A DNA stretch of 64,000 nucleotides, from contig CM036160.1 in the NCBI GenBank assembly GCA_020631735.1, forward strand, positions 117,162,680-117,226,679, written 5' to 3'. Numbering within the stretch: the stretch's first letter is position 1; each line of letters opens with the position of its first letter. The stretch comes from Saccharum officinarum. Taxonomy: Eukaryota > Streptophyta > Magnoliopsida > Poales > Poaceae. Below the pieces are notes generated by a model. The model had not been told where the DNA came from. It saw nothing but the letters and a program-made list of their open reading frames with translations, and searched no databases. A program made the position numbers and the translations under genes. Positions 10,123 through 21,924 of this stretch are shown piece by piece.

Positions 10123-13100
10123 TCATTTTTTAAAGTTACTTGAATCAAGCACATTTAGTTCACTTCTCAACCTACAAAAAGTAGCCTCATCTAAAGGTTT
10201 AGTGAAGATATCCGCTAATTGATTTTCACTTCTTACACCTTCTAGTGATATATCATTTTTAGCAACATGATCTCTTAGAAAGTGGTGGCGGATATCAATG
10301 TGCTTAGTGCGAGAGTGTTGTACCGGATTATTAGCAATTTTAACCGCACTTTTATTGTCACATAAAAGCGGCACCTTTTCAAGAACAACTCCATAGTCAA
10401 GGAGGGTTTGTTTCATGTATAGGATTTGTGCACAACAAGCCCCCGCGGCAATGTATTCCGCCTCGGCGGTGGACAAAGCCACACTATTTTGCTTTTTAGA
10501 TGACCATGATACTAAGGACCTCCCAAGCAAATGGCATCCTCCGGATGTGCTTTTTCTATCCATTTTGCAACCGGCATAATCCGAATCGGAATAGCCAACT
10601 AGTTGGAATCTAGCTCCTTTGGGATACCAAAGACCGATGCTTGGGGTGTACTTAAGATATATTAAGATTCTTTTTACGGCACTTAGGTGAGGTTCTTTAG
10701 GGCACGCTTGAAAGCGGGCACACATGCACACACTAAACATGATATCGGGCCTAGATGCGGTAAGGTACAATAAGCTACCAATCATAGAACGGTAAAGAGT
10801 TTGATCGATTGGTTTACCTCCCTCATCTAGGTCGAGATGTCCATTAGTTGGCATTGGGGTCTTGATTGGCTTGCATTCTTCCATCTTGAATCTTTTGAGA
10901 AGATCCTTGGTATACTTTTCTTGAGAGATAAAAATCCCTTCTCTTATTTGCTTGACTTGAAACCCAAGGAAGAATGTTAGCTCACCAATCATTGACATCT
11001 CGAACTCTTTTGACATCAATTCACCAAATTCTTTGCAATAATCTTCACTTGTTGACCCGAAGATAATATCATCAACATAGACTTGACAAATGAAGATCTC
11101 TTCATTAAACTTCTTGGTGAATAGTGTGGTGTCAACCTTCCTAATAGTGAAGCCCTTCTCAATGAGGAAGTCCCGGAGGCGCTCATACCACGCTCTAGGG
11201 GCTTGCTTGAGCCCATATAGCGCCTTGGACAACCTATAAACATGATTAGGATATCTAGGGTCTTCAAACCCGGGAGGTTGTTCAACATAGACTAGTTCAT
11301 TTATGAAGCCATTTAAAAAAAGCACTTTTCACATCTATTTGATATAATTTCATTTCATGATGTGATGCATATGCAAGAAGGATACGAATGGCTTCAAGTC
11401 TTGCAACGGGTGCAAAAGTCTCTCCAAAATCAAGACCTTCAACTTGAGAGAACCCTTTTGCTACTAGTCTTGCCTTGTTTCTTACTACTACGCCTTGATC
11501 ATCTTGCTTGTTGCGGAACACCCACTTGGTTCCAATGACTCTTGCGCCTTTTGGATGCTCTTCAAGTGTCCAAACTTGATTACGGGCGAAGTTATTCAAT
11601 TCTTCATGCATGGCATTCACCCAATCCAGATCTTGAAGAGCTTCTTCTACATTCTTAGGTTCAAGACAAGAGACAAAAGAGTGATGTTCAACAAAAGAAG
11701 TAAACTTTTGAGATCGAGTCATTACACCCTTTGTAGGACTCCCTATGATGAGATCTTGTGGATGTGCTTGAAGTAGGGGTGAGTTTCTTCGATCAACCAT
11801 TTGAGGAGTAGGATGGGGAGCATCAACATCTTGTGCTTGTGCCTCGGCTTGTTGATGAGAGACATGAGTATCTTCATTTTCAACTCTCTCATTCTTGTCA
11901 TCATCTTAAGGCACATATGATGAAGATGGTGGATTGACAATTTGTACATCATCTTCATCATCTTTAGGCTTGATGTCTCCCACCGACATGTTCTTCATGG
12001 CCTCTCTCAATGGTTCATCACCTACATCATCACAATTCTTAATTGCTCCTTGGGAACCGTTAGATTCATCAAATTCCACATCATATGTTTCTTCAACCAA
12101 ACCGGTGGCATGGTTAAATACTCTATATGCTTTGGACTTTGATGAGTAACCAACAAGAAAACCAATATCACAACGTTTTTAGAACTTCCCTAGGTGTTGA
12201 CGCTTCTTGTAGATGTAGCATTTGCAACCAAACACCCGGAAGAATGAGCCGTCCAGCTTTTTCCATTTAGCAACTCATAAGGAGTCTTGCAAAGGAACTT
12301 TTGTAGGAAGAGGCGATTTAAAGCATAGCATGCGGTGTTGATTGCCTCAGCCCATAATTTCTCCGGTGTGTTGTACTCATCTAGCATTGTTCTTGCAAGA
12401 GTGATCAAGGTCCGGTTCTTTCTCTCAATTACACCATTTTGTTAAGGAGTGTAGGTTGATGAAACTTCATGCTTGATTCTAATTTTATCACAATAAGCTT
12501 CAATGTTGGTGTTGTCAAACTCTTTGCCATTATCACTTCTAATTTTCTTTATCTTGACTTCAAATTCATTTTGAGCTCTCTTTGCAAACTTCTTGAAGCA
12601 ATTTGTCACTTCGGATTTGCCATGAAGAAAGAAAGTCCAAGTGTATCTTGAGTAGTCATCCACAATCACTAGGCAATAGAGATTTCCACCCAAGCTCTTG
12701 TAAGTTGTAGGACCAAACAAATCCATGTGTAGAAGTTCTAGTACTCTTGATGTTGACATGTAGGCTTTGGTTGGATGAGTGTTTGTAACTTGTTTGCCGG
12801 CTTGACATGCACTACAAGGTTTGTCCTTCTCAAACTTTACATCCTTCAAGCCTCTCACGAACTCTTTCTTCAATAGCTTGTTGAGAGTGTTCATTTCAAC
12901 ATGAGCAAGCCTCCTATGCCAAAGCCATCCAAGTGTAGTTTTGGTGAATAAACATGTCATCAAGTTTGCATCTTCGGAGGTGAAGTCAACAAGATAGAGA
13001 TTATTGTATCTAAAGCCCTTGAAAATCACTTGCTTGTCATCTATCTTTGTAACAACCACTTCATTTAGACTAAATAAGCATTGGTAGCCAAGGTCACAAA

Positions 13101-13347
13101 GTTGCCCAACGGATAGTAAGTTGAAACTCAATGAAGCAACATAGAGCACATTTGAGAGAGAGTGATCATTTGATATTGCAATCTTGCCTATACCCTTGAC
13201 TTTGCTCTTTGAATTGTCCCCAAATATGATCTTGTCTTGACATACCCCATTCTCTTCAAGTGAGGTGAACATACGAGGATCACCGGTCATATGTTGTGTG
13301 CAACCACTATCAATCACCCAATGAGATCCATCGGTCTTGTAGTTCAC
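10123..13347 (-). pseudogene. Copia pol, element B (multiply broken)
   Basis: It is colinear with the intact pol of element A over its whole length, including protease [13 protein letters not shown], the integrase IRSDNGKEF motif, [11 protein letters not shown] and RNase [11 protein letters not shown]. Lesions seen by comparison with A: CAA to TAA at about 12442, a second nonsense change near 12180, a 1-base deletion near 12265, a nonsense change near 11907 (the acidic linker ends SSYVP), and a 1-base insertion near 11312 in a run of A. As in A, the frame opens with GTG directly after a TAG. The damage shows this copy has been dead longer than the pol of A. Confidence 0.9.
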
Positions 13348-13361
13348 CTACACACAAGAGA

Positions 13362-15688
13362 TCAAGCCTTTTGTTTAGGGACCCAAACTTGAGAGGGGCC
13401 CTTAACTTTCTCAACTAGTGACTTGGCAACCCATATTTTCTTTGGCCTATTTTTATTAGGGGGACCCAAGAACATGACTTTCATTTTTCCACTTGAGTCC
13501 TTTCTAAGCATGTAATGAGCATTGAAGGCAAAGGTCTAGCATGCTTGGGCAAGGGTTGTGGTGGTGGAGTTTTGCACTCATGAGCAAAATGGCCTTCTTG
13601 TCCACACTCAACACATCTTTTTGGCTTGAGCTTTGACTTGCTTTGTTGTTGTTGAGCTTTGACCTTCTTCTCTTGATTTGCCAAGTAACCAATGCCACTC
13701 CTATCCATCTTCATGACGGTGTTCATGAGTAGCTCACTTTGCAAATGTTGGCCTCTTGTGAACTTGCTTAGGCCGGTTTTGAGATGTTCTTTTTCTTGCT
13801 TGAGCTTCTTGTTTTCTTCAATAAGTGACTCATTTGAAGCTTGCTTTTCAAGAGCCATTAACTTCTTGTTCTTAACTTTAAGCATCTCATTCTCACTCTT
13901 GAGCTTGACATACTCATCATAGTTGTCGGACTCAACCACACTCTTGCCTTTGCCGCTAGAGCCTTGCTCAAAGTTCTCAACAATCAAATCATCAAATGAT
14001 GTAGCTATATCAATCTTAATAACTTGGTTAGTAGCATCATGTGTCTCAAGGGCAAGCTCATTAGCAACAATAAGAGTATCATAATTGATTTTCAATGCGG
14101 TATATTCATCTTTTAGCAAGTTTAGCCTAGTGATGAGTTCACCATGCTTCTTCTCAATTTTATCATGTTTATCTCTAAGCTCCTTGTTAGAAGTTTTGAG
14201 CTCCTTAAGAGAAGAAGACATAGTTTCATTTTGATCTTTGAGCTCATCACTAGTCTTATGTGCATTCTCAAGCTTAGATGAGAGTGATTCATTTTCATGT
14301 TGAAGCTCATCATTTTCATTTCTAGTTCTTCTTATGATTTTAGAGTATTTATTCAACAATTTTACTAGTTCATCATAAGAAGGTGCATCATATTCATCAT
14401 CAATATCACTATCATCATCATCACTATCACTATTTTGTACCTTTCGATCACCCTTAGCCATAAGGCATAGATGAGTAGTGGAAGATGATGGTGAAGGTGG
14501 TGATAAAGATGTCGGTGAAGATGATGATGGCCCAATCACACATGCGGTGACCTTCTCTTTCTCATCGTCGCTCTTATCACCGGAGGACTCACATGATGAC
14601 TCAATGTCGGTGAGCCAATCACCAACAATGTAAGCTTTGCCTCCCTTCTTTTTCTTGTAGAACTCTCTTTTCTTGCCATCTTTCTTTTTGTATGGCTTGT
14701 TCTTTCTTTTCTCATCTTCTTCATCACTTGAGTCACCTTTCTTGTCCTTGTACTTGTTCTTGTACTTGTATTTTGGAGGCTTCGGGCATTGATGAGCTAA
14801 GTGGCTAAGTTCACCACAATTGAAGCAATCCATCTCGGATATTGGCTTTCTTTTGCTACTTATGAAGAATTTCTTCTTCTTGCCAGAAAACTTGATGCCA
14901 CTCTTGTTGAGCTTCTTTAGCATCTTAGTGGTCTTCCTCACCATGAGTGCAAGTGATGCATCATCAATATCACTTTCACTTGAGCTTTCTTGCACCATCA
15001 TGGCTTGGCCCTTCTTCTTTTTCTTTTCATGGCTAGCTTTGAAGGCCAAGTCTTTCTTCTTGGACGATGATGAGCCCTCTTCCAGAGTGATGTGCATGTA
15101 CATCTCATGTGCGTTGATCTTTCCCAATACTTGTGTCGGTGTTGCGGCGGAGAGATCACTTTGGTGAAGTACGGTGACAATGTGTCCATACTTCTCAATG
15201 GGAAGAACACTCAAGATCTTCCTTGCAACATCCAATTGACTCATTTGAGTGAGTCCAAGAGCATTGAGATCTTCTACAAGAACATTCAAACGAGTGTACA
15301 TCTCATTAGCACTTTCTTTGGGAAGCATCTCAAAAGAATTGATTTTCTTTAAAGCGATGTGATAGCGTTCGTCACACTCACTCTTAGTTCCCTCATAGAG
15401 AGCACAAAGATTTTCCCATAATTCATGAGCGTTTTTGGCATTACGCACACGATTGAAGATATCTTTGTCTAAGCCCCGGTAGAGTGCATTTTTTGCCTTT
15501 GCATTCCACCGGTCCTACTTCTCCTCGTCACCACTTGGGTTGGCGGGATCCCTTATAGGAGGAAGCCCTTCGGTTGTGGCTCTAAGGCACCCAACATCTA
15601 TGGCTTCGAGGTACGCCTCCATATGAATTTTCTAATATGGAAAATCGTCTCCCTCAAAAGTGGGAGGTGGTCCTTCCCCATTAGACAT
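13362..15688 (-). pseudogene. Copia gag, element B (stops and frameshift)
   Basis: It starts at ATG 15688 (MSNGEGPPPTFEG). There are nonsense changes at the TGG of PYWK (TAG) and at the Tyr of EKYDRW (TAG). A long open stretch then runs from 15448 to about 13530 and contains CFNCGELSHLAHQC and CVECGQEGHFAHEC knuckles with coiled coil between them. A 1-base deletion near 13530 shifts the last part. The frame of origin ends KQKA then TGA at 13364-13362, the same terminus as A, so the separate gag stop is a family trait and not decay. Confidence 0.85.
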
Positions 15689-15726
15689 CTTGCTCTAGGC
15701 GGTGAAGCCTAAATAAAGAGCAACAC

Positions 15727-15741
15727 GGCTCCGATACCAAT
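15727..15741 (-). other. Primer binding site, element B
   Basis: The minus-strand sequence TTGGTATCGGAGCC adjoins the LTR end. It is identical to the element A site and matches initiator tRNA-Met with one change. Confidence 0.78.
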
Positions 15742-17364
15742 TAAAAGGATCAAGATGCCCAAGAGGGGGGGTGAATTGGGCTTTTCTAAAAATTAATTGC
15801 AAGAATTAAATCCTACAAGCCAAACTTCACCCCTAATGCCTACTAGTGTTCCTTGTGATTCTACCGATAAAAGTTTTGCACCCTAAGTTCCTATCCTAGA
15901 CTAGCATGGCAATTCTAGGAAAGTAAACAAGCAATGAAAGTAATGCACGAAAGTAAATGCTTAAAAGTAAGGGTTAGGAACACGGCGATGTTTTGCCGAG
16001 GTATCGGAGAGTCGCCACTCCCCACTAGTCCTCGTTGGAGCACCCGCGCAAGGGTGTAGCTCCCCCTTGATCCGCGCAAGGATCAAGTGCTCTCTACGGG
16101 TTGATTCTTCGACACTCCGTCGCGGCGAATCACCCAAAACCACTCACAACTTGAGTTGGGTCACCCACAAACTCATCGGATGATCACCAAACTCTCAATC
16201 ACCACCAAACCGTCTAGGTGATAGCGATCACCATGAGTAACAAGCTAGAACTCTCACTTGACCACAACAAGCCTAATGAGAAGATGGATGCACACTTGCT
16301 ACACTCTTGTCACCAGAGAGGATTCTCAAACTTTGATTCTCAAATCACTATCCTCACTAGGGCTCTTGCACTCCTTTGCACTTCAAAGGTGTTTCTCAGT
16401 TGAACAAATGAGCAAGAGACCTCTAAAAGAGGTGAAGGGGATGTATTTATACACCCCTCAGACAAATCCAACCGTTACCTGTTGAGTCAGCAAAACGCGC
16501 ATTGACCGGACACGCCGGTCGACATGACCGGACGCGCCGGTCAGGTGTAACGGTCGGAAACCGAAAGTTACGCTGAGTGACCGAACGCGCCGATCTGAGA
16601 TGACCGGACGCGCCGATCAGAGATGACCGGACGCGCCGATCAGGGATGACCGGACGCGTCCGATCATGCAAGAGCTTTACTGGAAAATGACCTGACGCAC
16701 GACCGCGTCCGATCATAGCTGACCGGACGCGTCAGGTCAGCTCGGGACCTTACTGGAACGTGACCGGACGCGCCAATCACTTCACAGTCGCGTCCGATTA
16801 CACTGTTTACCCTCTAGAACACGTGTCAGACTGACCACCGCATCCAGTCCTCTCAAGGACCGCGTCCGGTCGATCAGTTAAACCCACACTATCTTGTTAG
16901 TACTGACCGGACGCGTCCGGTCATGACCAGGACCACGTCCGGTCAAGGGTAAACTGCTCAAACGACTTCTAAACGCGACGTAACTTGAACCAAGTTGCTT
17001 CCAACTGAACTCTGAGCTTTTCTAGAGCTACCTAGTGCTAAGTTTGACAAGTGTGCACCACACCTAAATAGAAGACTCACCTAGGTCAAGCTACTCGCTC
17101 ATGCCCCCCTTTATAGTACGGTCAAAGGAAGAAACAAAGATCCTAACGACTATTCTAGATGTAACTCAACACCTTGACATCCGGAACTAACCGTCCTTAA
17201 TCTTGTCGTTGATCCTTTGAAAACCGAAACGATTTCCATCAAGGGACATGAATACCATATTTTCCAAAGCAGTTATCATCTCCATGACCTAACTTACCAA
17301 CGTTTCTGCAAAACACACGTTAGTCATGGTAATAATGCGTTGTCATCAATTGCCGAAACCAACA
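15742..17364 (-). repeat. 5' LTR of Copia element B
   Basis: About 1.62 kb. Minus-strand start TGTTGGTTTCGGCAATTGAT at 17364; end CCTTTTA, where CA has decayed to TA, next to the primer site. It contains a TATA box (GTGTATAAATACATC, about 16442-16457) followed by a leader. Upstream, at about 16500-16925, is a dense array of GACCGGACGCG motifs, including a perfect 18-bp palindrome at 16905-16922. The R-U5 half matches 8203-8690, but the U3 half does not match the LTR-like sequence at the other end of element B. Confidence 0.75.
16442..16457 (-). promoter_or_regulatory. LTR TATA box, element B
   Basis: Minus-strand GTATAAATA sits between the U3 motif array and the gag-proximal leader, about 770 bases before the gag ATG. 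This is the usual position for Copia LTR transcription start control. Confidence 0.6.
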
Positions 17365-17716
17365 CCGGGGCCTAGATGCTTTCTGCTTGTGTAGCCTTGT
17401 TATTGAGCATTGCTAGTGAACTTAGGAGCTTTGTACTTTTGCTTACTAGAATTGTGTAGCTCCCCCGATTCTTGAAGTACTAATTGCATAGGTTTGTGTG
17501 ACCTTGTAAGCTAGAATTGTTTAGAAGAGCACTAGCTAGCTTGGCACCTTTGTTGCCTAATTAAGATCATTTCTAAGGTGCTTGAGAACTTAGTTAGAGG
17601 GGTGAAGTCTTGGCTAGACCGATAAGTTCAATTCCGCATTTGTTTCGGTTAGCCGACGTGTTTAATTTTTAGAAAGGACTATTCATCCCCGTCTAGTCCG
17701 CCATCTCGACCCTTCA
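17365..17716 (+). repeat. Truncated plus-strand LTR end
   Basis: The sequence runs in the plus direction and ends with the phrase CCATCTCGACCCTTCA. That corresponds to the ATCTTGATCCTTTCA end of the LTRs on the minus strand here. No primer site follows; GA-rich simple sequence does (17717-17830). It is probably a solo or truncated LTR of the same superfamily, joined head-to-head with the LTR start of element B at 17364. Confidence 0.5.
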
Positions 17717-17842
17717 GAGGGTGAGGGAGAGGAAGAGGGAGGGCCGCACAGGAGAGAGAGGAAGGCCGCGCGCCGCACGGGAAGAGGGGGCGCCGCTCGG
17801 CACGGGGAAGAGAGAGGGAGTGACAGGTTGTATATATATATA
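17717..17842. repeat. GA-rich simple sequence and short TA tract
   Basis: Purine-rich GAGGGAGAGGAAG-type sequence leads into a short (TA)n tract at 17830-17842. The tract is the integration site of the next element. Confidence 0.7.
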
Positions 17843-20800
17843 TGTAACATCCCAGATGTTAAAAAGCAGTTAAAACTTGATTAAGTACGGATCATGCATA
17901 CATCAAGGCATAAGATGCATTTCATGTTGCATAAGCAATGTTTCATATATCAGGTCTCTGTTGCATAGTGATGTTTCATGTGTTGCTTGGTAGTGTTTCA
18001 TATGTTGCAATAGAATGTTTCATGTTTTATATACGTGTTTTACATGTTTCAATAGTGATGTGATATGTTATTTTTATTAGTATGCTTAATACATTAATAA
18101 TGCCATGTTTCTTATCACATGAAATAATGTTTTATTAGTGTTAAATAATTAATCATGTTTAGTTAAAAAGAATAATCAATTGAATTCAAAACCCTCAATT
18201 TCAAAACCCTGTTTTACCCCTTTTGAAATAATTCAAAATCTAAGCAAAATTTGGGAAAAAGTTTAAAACCAAGTTTGTAGAACTTTTCAAGGGCTACAAC
18301 TTTGGTGTTTTGAGTTTACAAAGTTTTAGTGTAAAATGTGGAGCAATTTTGAAAATAAACAAATTTCATATTTGATTCATTTCTATCCCCAAACTAAGAT
18401 TTCAAAATGGAGGCAGAATTTGAAAAAGTTTTGAACAGCAAAGTTGTAGGTCTGGTCGAGATGTACAACTTTGATGTTTGGAGATTTTGAAGTTTCAATA
18501 TAAAATCAAAAGTAATTTCTAAATTACCAAATCTGAAAATTTTGTCCCCTTTTGAATTTAAACTCAAATTTCAAAATCCCGTGTGAATTTGAAAAAGTGT
18601 TCAATACAAAACTTGTAGAGCTTGAAATTCTGAACATTTCATAGATTGGAAGTTTTTCAAGTTGTTACATGAATTTGAAAATAATTTGAAAAATCAGTTT
18701 GAATTTCAAAAAGTTGGGGGGGCAGCTACAGTGCACCGACGAATCACCGCCGACCACCGCGCGGTATGGGCGCCGGCGAGACGCCGGACGGCTTCGGCCA
18801 GCTTCCAGGCGTGTCCTCGATCGCCAGCACGACATCGCGCGTCTTCTAGTGCAGTAACCGTGGTCGTTCCCTATATATATGCGAGCTCTCCATGACCGGC
18901 TTTGTTTCTCCGTTTTCGCCACCGTCGCCACCGCCGCTCCGCCGCTCGCCGCTGCCGCCACCAAGCCGTCTCCGGCCACACCAACCACACCCTTAGCTCT
19001 GTCTCATCCTTGCGCACCTCGTGAACCAGTTGAGTTGGCCCAATTCCGCTTGGATCGCCGGGGAGCCGTCGTCTTCCACCTCGGGTCACCGCCGTTCCCG
19101 TCGAACCCCGCCACCGTGGCCAGCCGCCTCCAGAGCCTCTCAGCTTCAACCGATCACTCCTTCGTGATCGTGGTACGCCACTGATACTCCCTGACCACTC
19201 GCTTTAATCGCTACCACGTTGTACCGTCGAGTCACCGGTCACCGTGGCCGTCGAGCCACCACCGTCGTCGGTGAGCTGTCGCCGGAGCTCGAGCCATGGT
19301 GTTTAGTAGCAAAATGGAACCGTGGGGTAGTGTAGATGGTGATGGTGGAGTCGGTTTGTCGACCGAGGCACCGGTCACCGGCCAGCCACCGCGGGAGAGA
19401 GCGCGGGCACGTGGGAGCGAGCGGGCGAGCGGGAGGAAGGCGATGACATGTGGGGACGCGGTGTCAGCGAGAAAGAGAAGGAGAGCAGGCGCGCGCGGGC
19501 GGAGCAGGCCGATGCTGGGCTGGGCCGTGCGGCTGGGCCAAGCGCGGGCGCGGGCGCACGTAAGCGGGCCGTCTAGTTGGGCCAGACCGCGGGAGAAAGG
19601 AAGAATCGGCCCGATTTCGTTTTTCTTTTTCTTTTTTTTTCAAATAAATAAATAGTGCTGTTATTTGTTTATTTCACTAAAAATTGTGTAGAGTTCCAAA
19701 ATTCATGAAAATTTTTGTGTAGGCTTCTCAATGTATAAACTATCTAGGAAAAATGTTAAATGCTGAAATTGAGTACTTTGTGCAGTAGAATTAATTAGTT
19801 CTAATAAAGATTAAATGCAACTTCCATGAATTTTAATAATTAATTTATTAATCCAAAAATGATGAAATTTATTATGACACTATTATAAATCATTCTTAAT
19901 CTATAGAAAAAGTTTGAGATTGTTTAGGAAAAGTTTGATCAACTATTAATTATGCCCTAATTAATTAAATAGTAATTAAATGTTAAATCAATAACTTTAA
20001 GTGTTGTGTGCTCTTTTGGGATTGAGTGATGACCTTGGGTCATTAACATGTAATGACCCTTGGCACTTTAATTAATTGCTTAAGTTATGATTGACTTGTT
20101 AACTAGGATTTGTTAATGATAGTTAGTGTCATTAACTTAGGTCTTTAGTAGTTAATGACTTATTTATGTTACTATTTAGTAGCCTTGTGGTAAGATTACT
20201 TGTTACTAGATGCAACCTCTTGGGTAAAAACAAAGTTATGGTTAGTTAACCTTTAAATTAACCTTGTTAGCTTACAACTGTACCGCGAAGGAAAGTTGTA
20301 CTCAAGTAGATAACTGATGTTTATCCTTTCTAAATGTCTCTTGTATGCTATGCCTTATTCATCATCATGCGTCATGCATCATGTCATGCATTTCATCATA
20401 TTAAGCATCACATCATTTTTATTACGTGTAGTGCATACGAGAGTGTTTTGGATCATGTCGATCAAGCTTCGGAGAAGGTAATACACTCGAGGTGTTGGTG
20501 TCAAACTTGACTTCTACGAGAACTAACCACCGCTGCAACGCAGGCAAGCCCCGGTGCATTTAAACCCTTCCTTGAGTTTTACAAATCTTTATTATTTATA
20601 CTATGGTTTATTGCATTAAGTAATTAGGAGTTGAGTGATAACCCAATTGCTGCATTATCATCCTTGATTATTGTGATATCAACCTTGATACCTGTTTTAC
20701 GGAAAATGCATAGTATGCTTCGCTATGCTTAGAAGTTAAGCTTTTAAATGCAATGTTTATATAGCCATGACGGCATATTGAATGAATATTGAAATATGAG

Positions 20801-21924
20801 AATGAACTTGAAAGATCGGGCGGGTGGTTTGGCCACTGCTAACATGCATTGGGAAAGGAGTCTCAATGTAGTGTTTCCGCCTTGTCAGTTAAGGTCCGTT
20901 CGTTGTAAGCCTGTTGTGTTCGAGACTTTGCAACTAGCCTCATGCCTTGGGTAAGCCCAAAATGTTGGTGATTCCATTACGAGAACGTCTAACCTCGTAC
21001 TGGGAGTGGAGAGATGGCGAGAGTAGCATGTACCCTCGGGGCTAGAATTTGGTCGGGTTCGAGGAGTACTGTACTCTCGGGTGGCAATGGACACGTTCTG
21101 GTTTTGGGAGATCTAAATGAGGGTTGATATATGCAAGATTCGGTTCTACATATGTCATGAAGTTAGGGATCCCCAGCTGGGTATAATCGGTTCAAATCGT
21201 CGTTGCTCCTCGGTTATGGAGACTTGATCACCTGACTTGCATCGTAGTTAAGAACTGGAATTGAAAGAAAGAATGAGAAAGGTTTTGATGATAATTACTT
21301 TGATCTAGATTAGGATCACCTAGAATTGGTTAATGAACCATCAATGGTAAAAGTAAAATATTGAAGGTAAGGACTTACTTTAGTAAGCTTTTCTGCAAAA
21401 AGAAAATTTGATTCTGGAATACCCGTACCTTGATTCCCTAAAGCTAGCATGCCCTTGGAGTCTTTGTCTTAGTCGGGTAAGTCTTGTTGAGTACTCTCGT
21501 ACTCAGGGTTTGTTAACCCCTGTTGCAGGTGCTAACTGGTGCTGCTAATTAGGTCATGTCAGTGGGCTTGACATGATTTGATTGTCCTCTCCTGACTTAG
21601 GTGTTCTACCTAAGTTGTCTTCTGTAGTTCTACTCGACTTCCGCAATACAAGTTAAGTTTGTAAAAAGTTAACTTGATCATGATTTGTAAATTTATTGTT
21701 ATTATTCTTCCGCACTCTGATGTAACATTTTGTACAAATGTTGTAATGTTGTAGTTACTCCTTTGTTGATCCTGGTATGGGTTGTTAAATGTAGTTTAAT
21801 CGGGGTCCTGTGAGGGCACCCGACAGATCTTCTTAGGTTATTTGGTGTACATGTATCGCTGTCAGAGGTCTTAGGAACAATGACAGGTGCATGTGGGCCA
21901 TATAATTTAGGAGGTTCTGCTCCA
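17843..21924 (+). repeat. LTR copy 1 (4082 bp)
   Basis: Starts TGTAACATCCCAGATG and ends GTTCTGCTCCA just before the primer site. It has a TATA box (CTATATATAT, 18871-18880) downstream of an AT-rich U3, followed by a GC-rich leader. A hairpin TGAGTAC-TCTC-GTACTCA lies at 21488-21505. The short ORFs in the GC-rich part (for example 19296-19655) recur in all three copies but look like composition effects. Confidence 0.88.
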
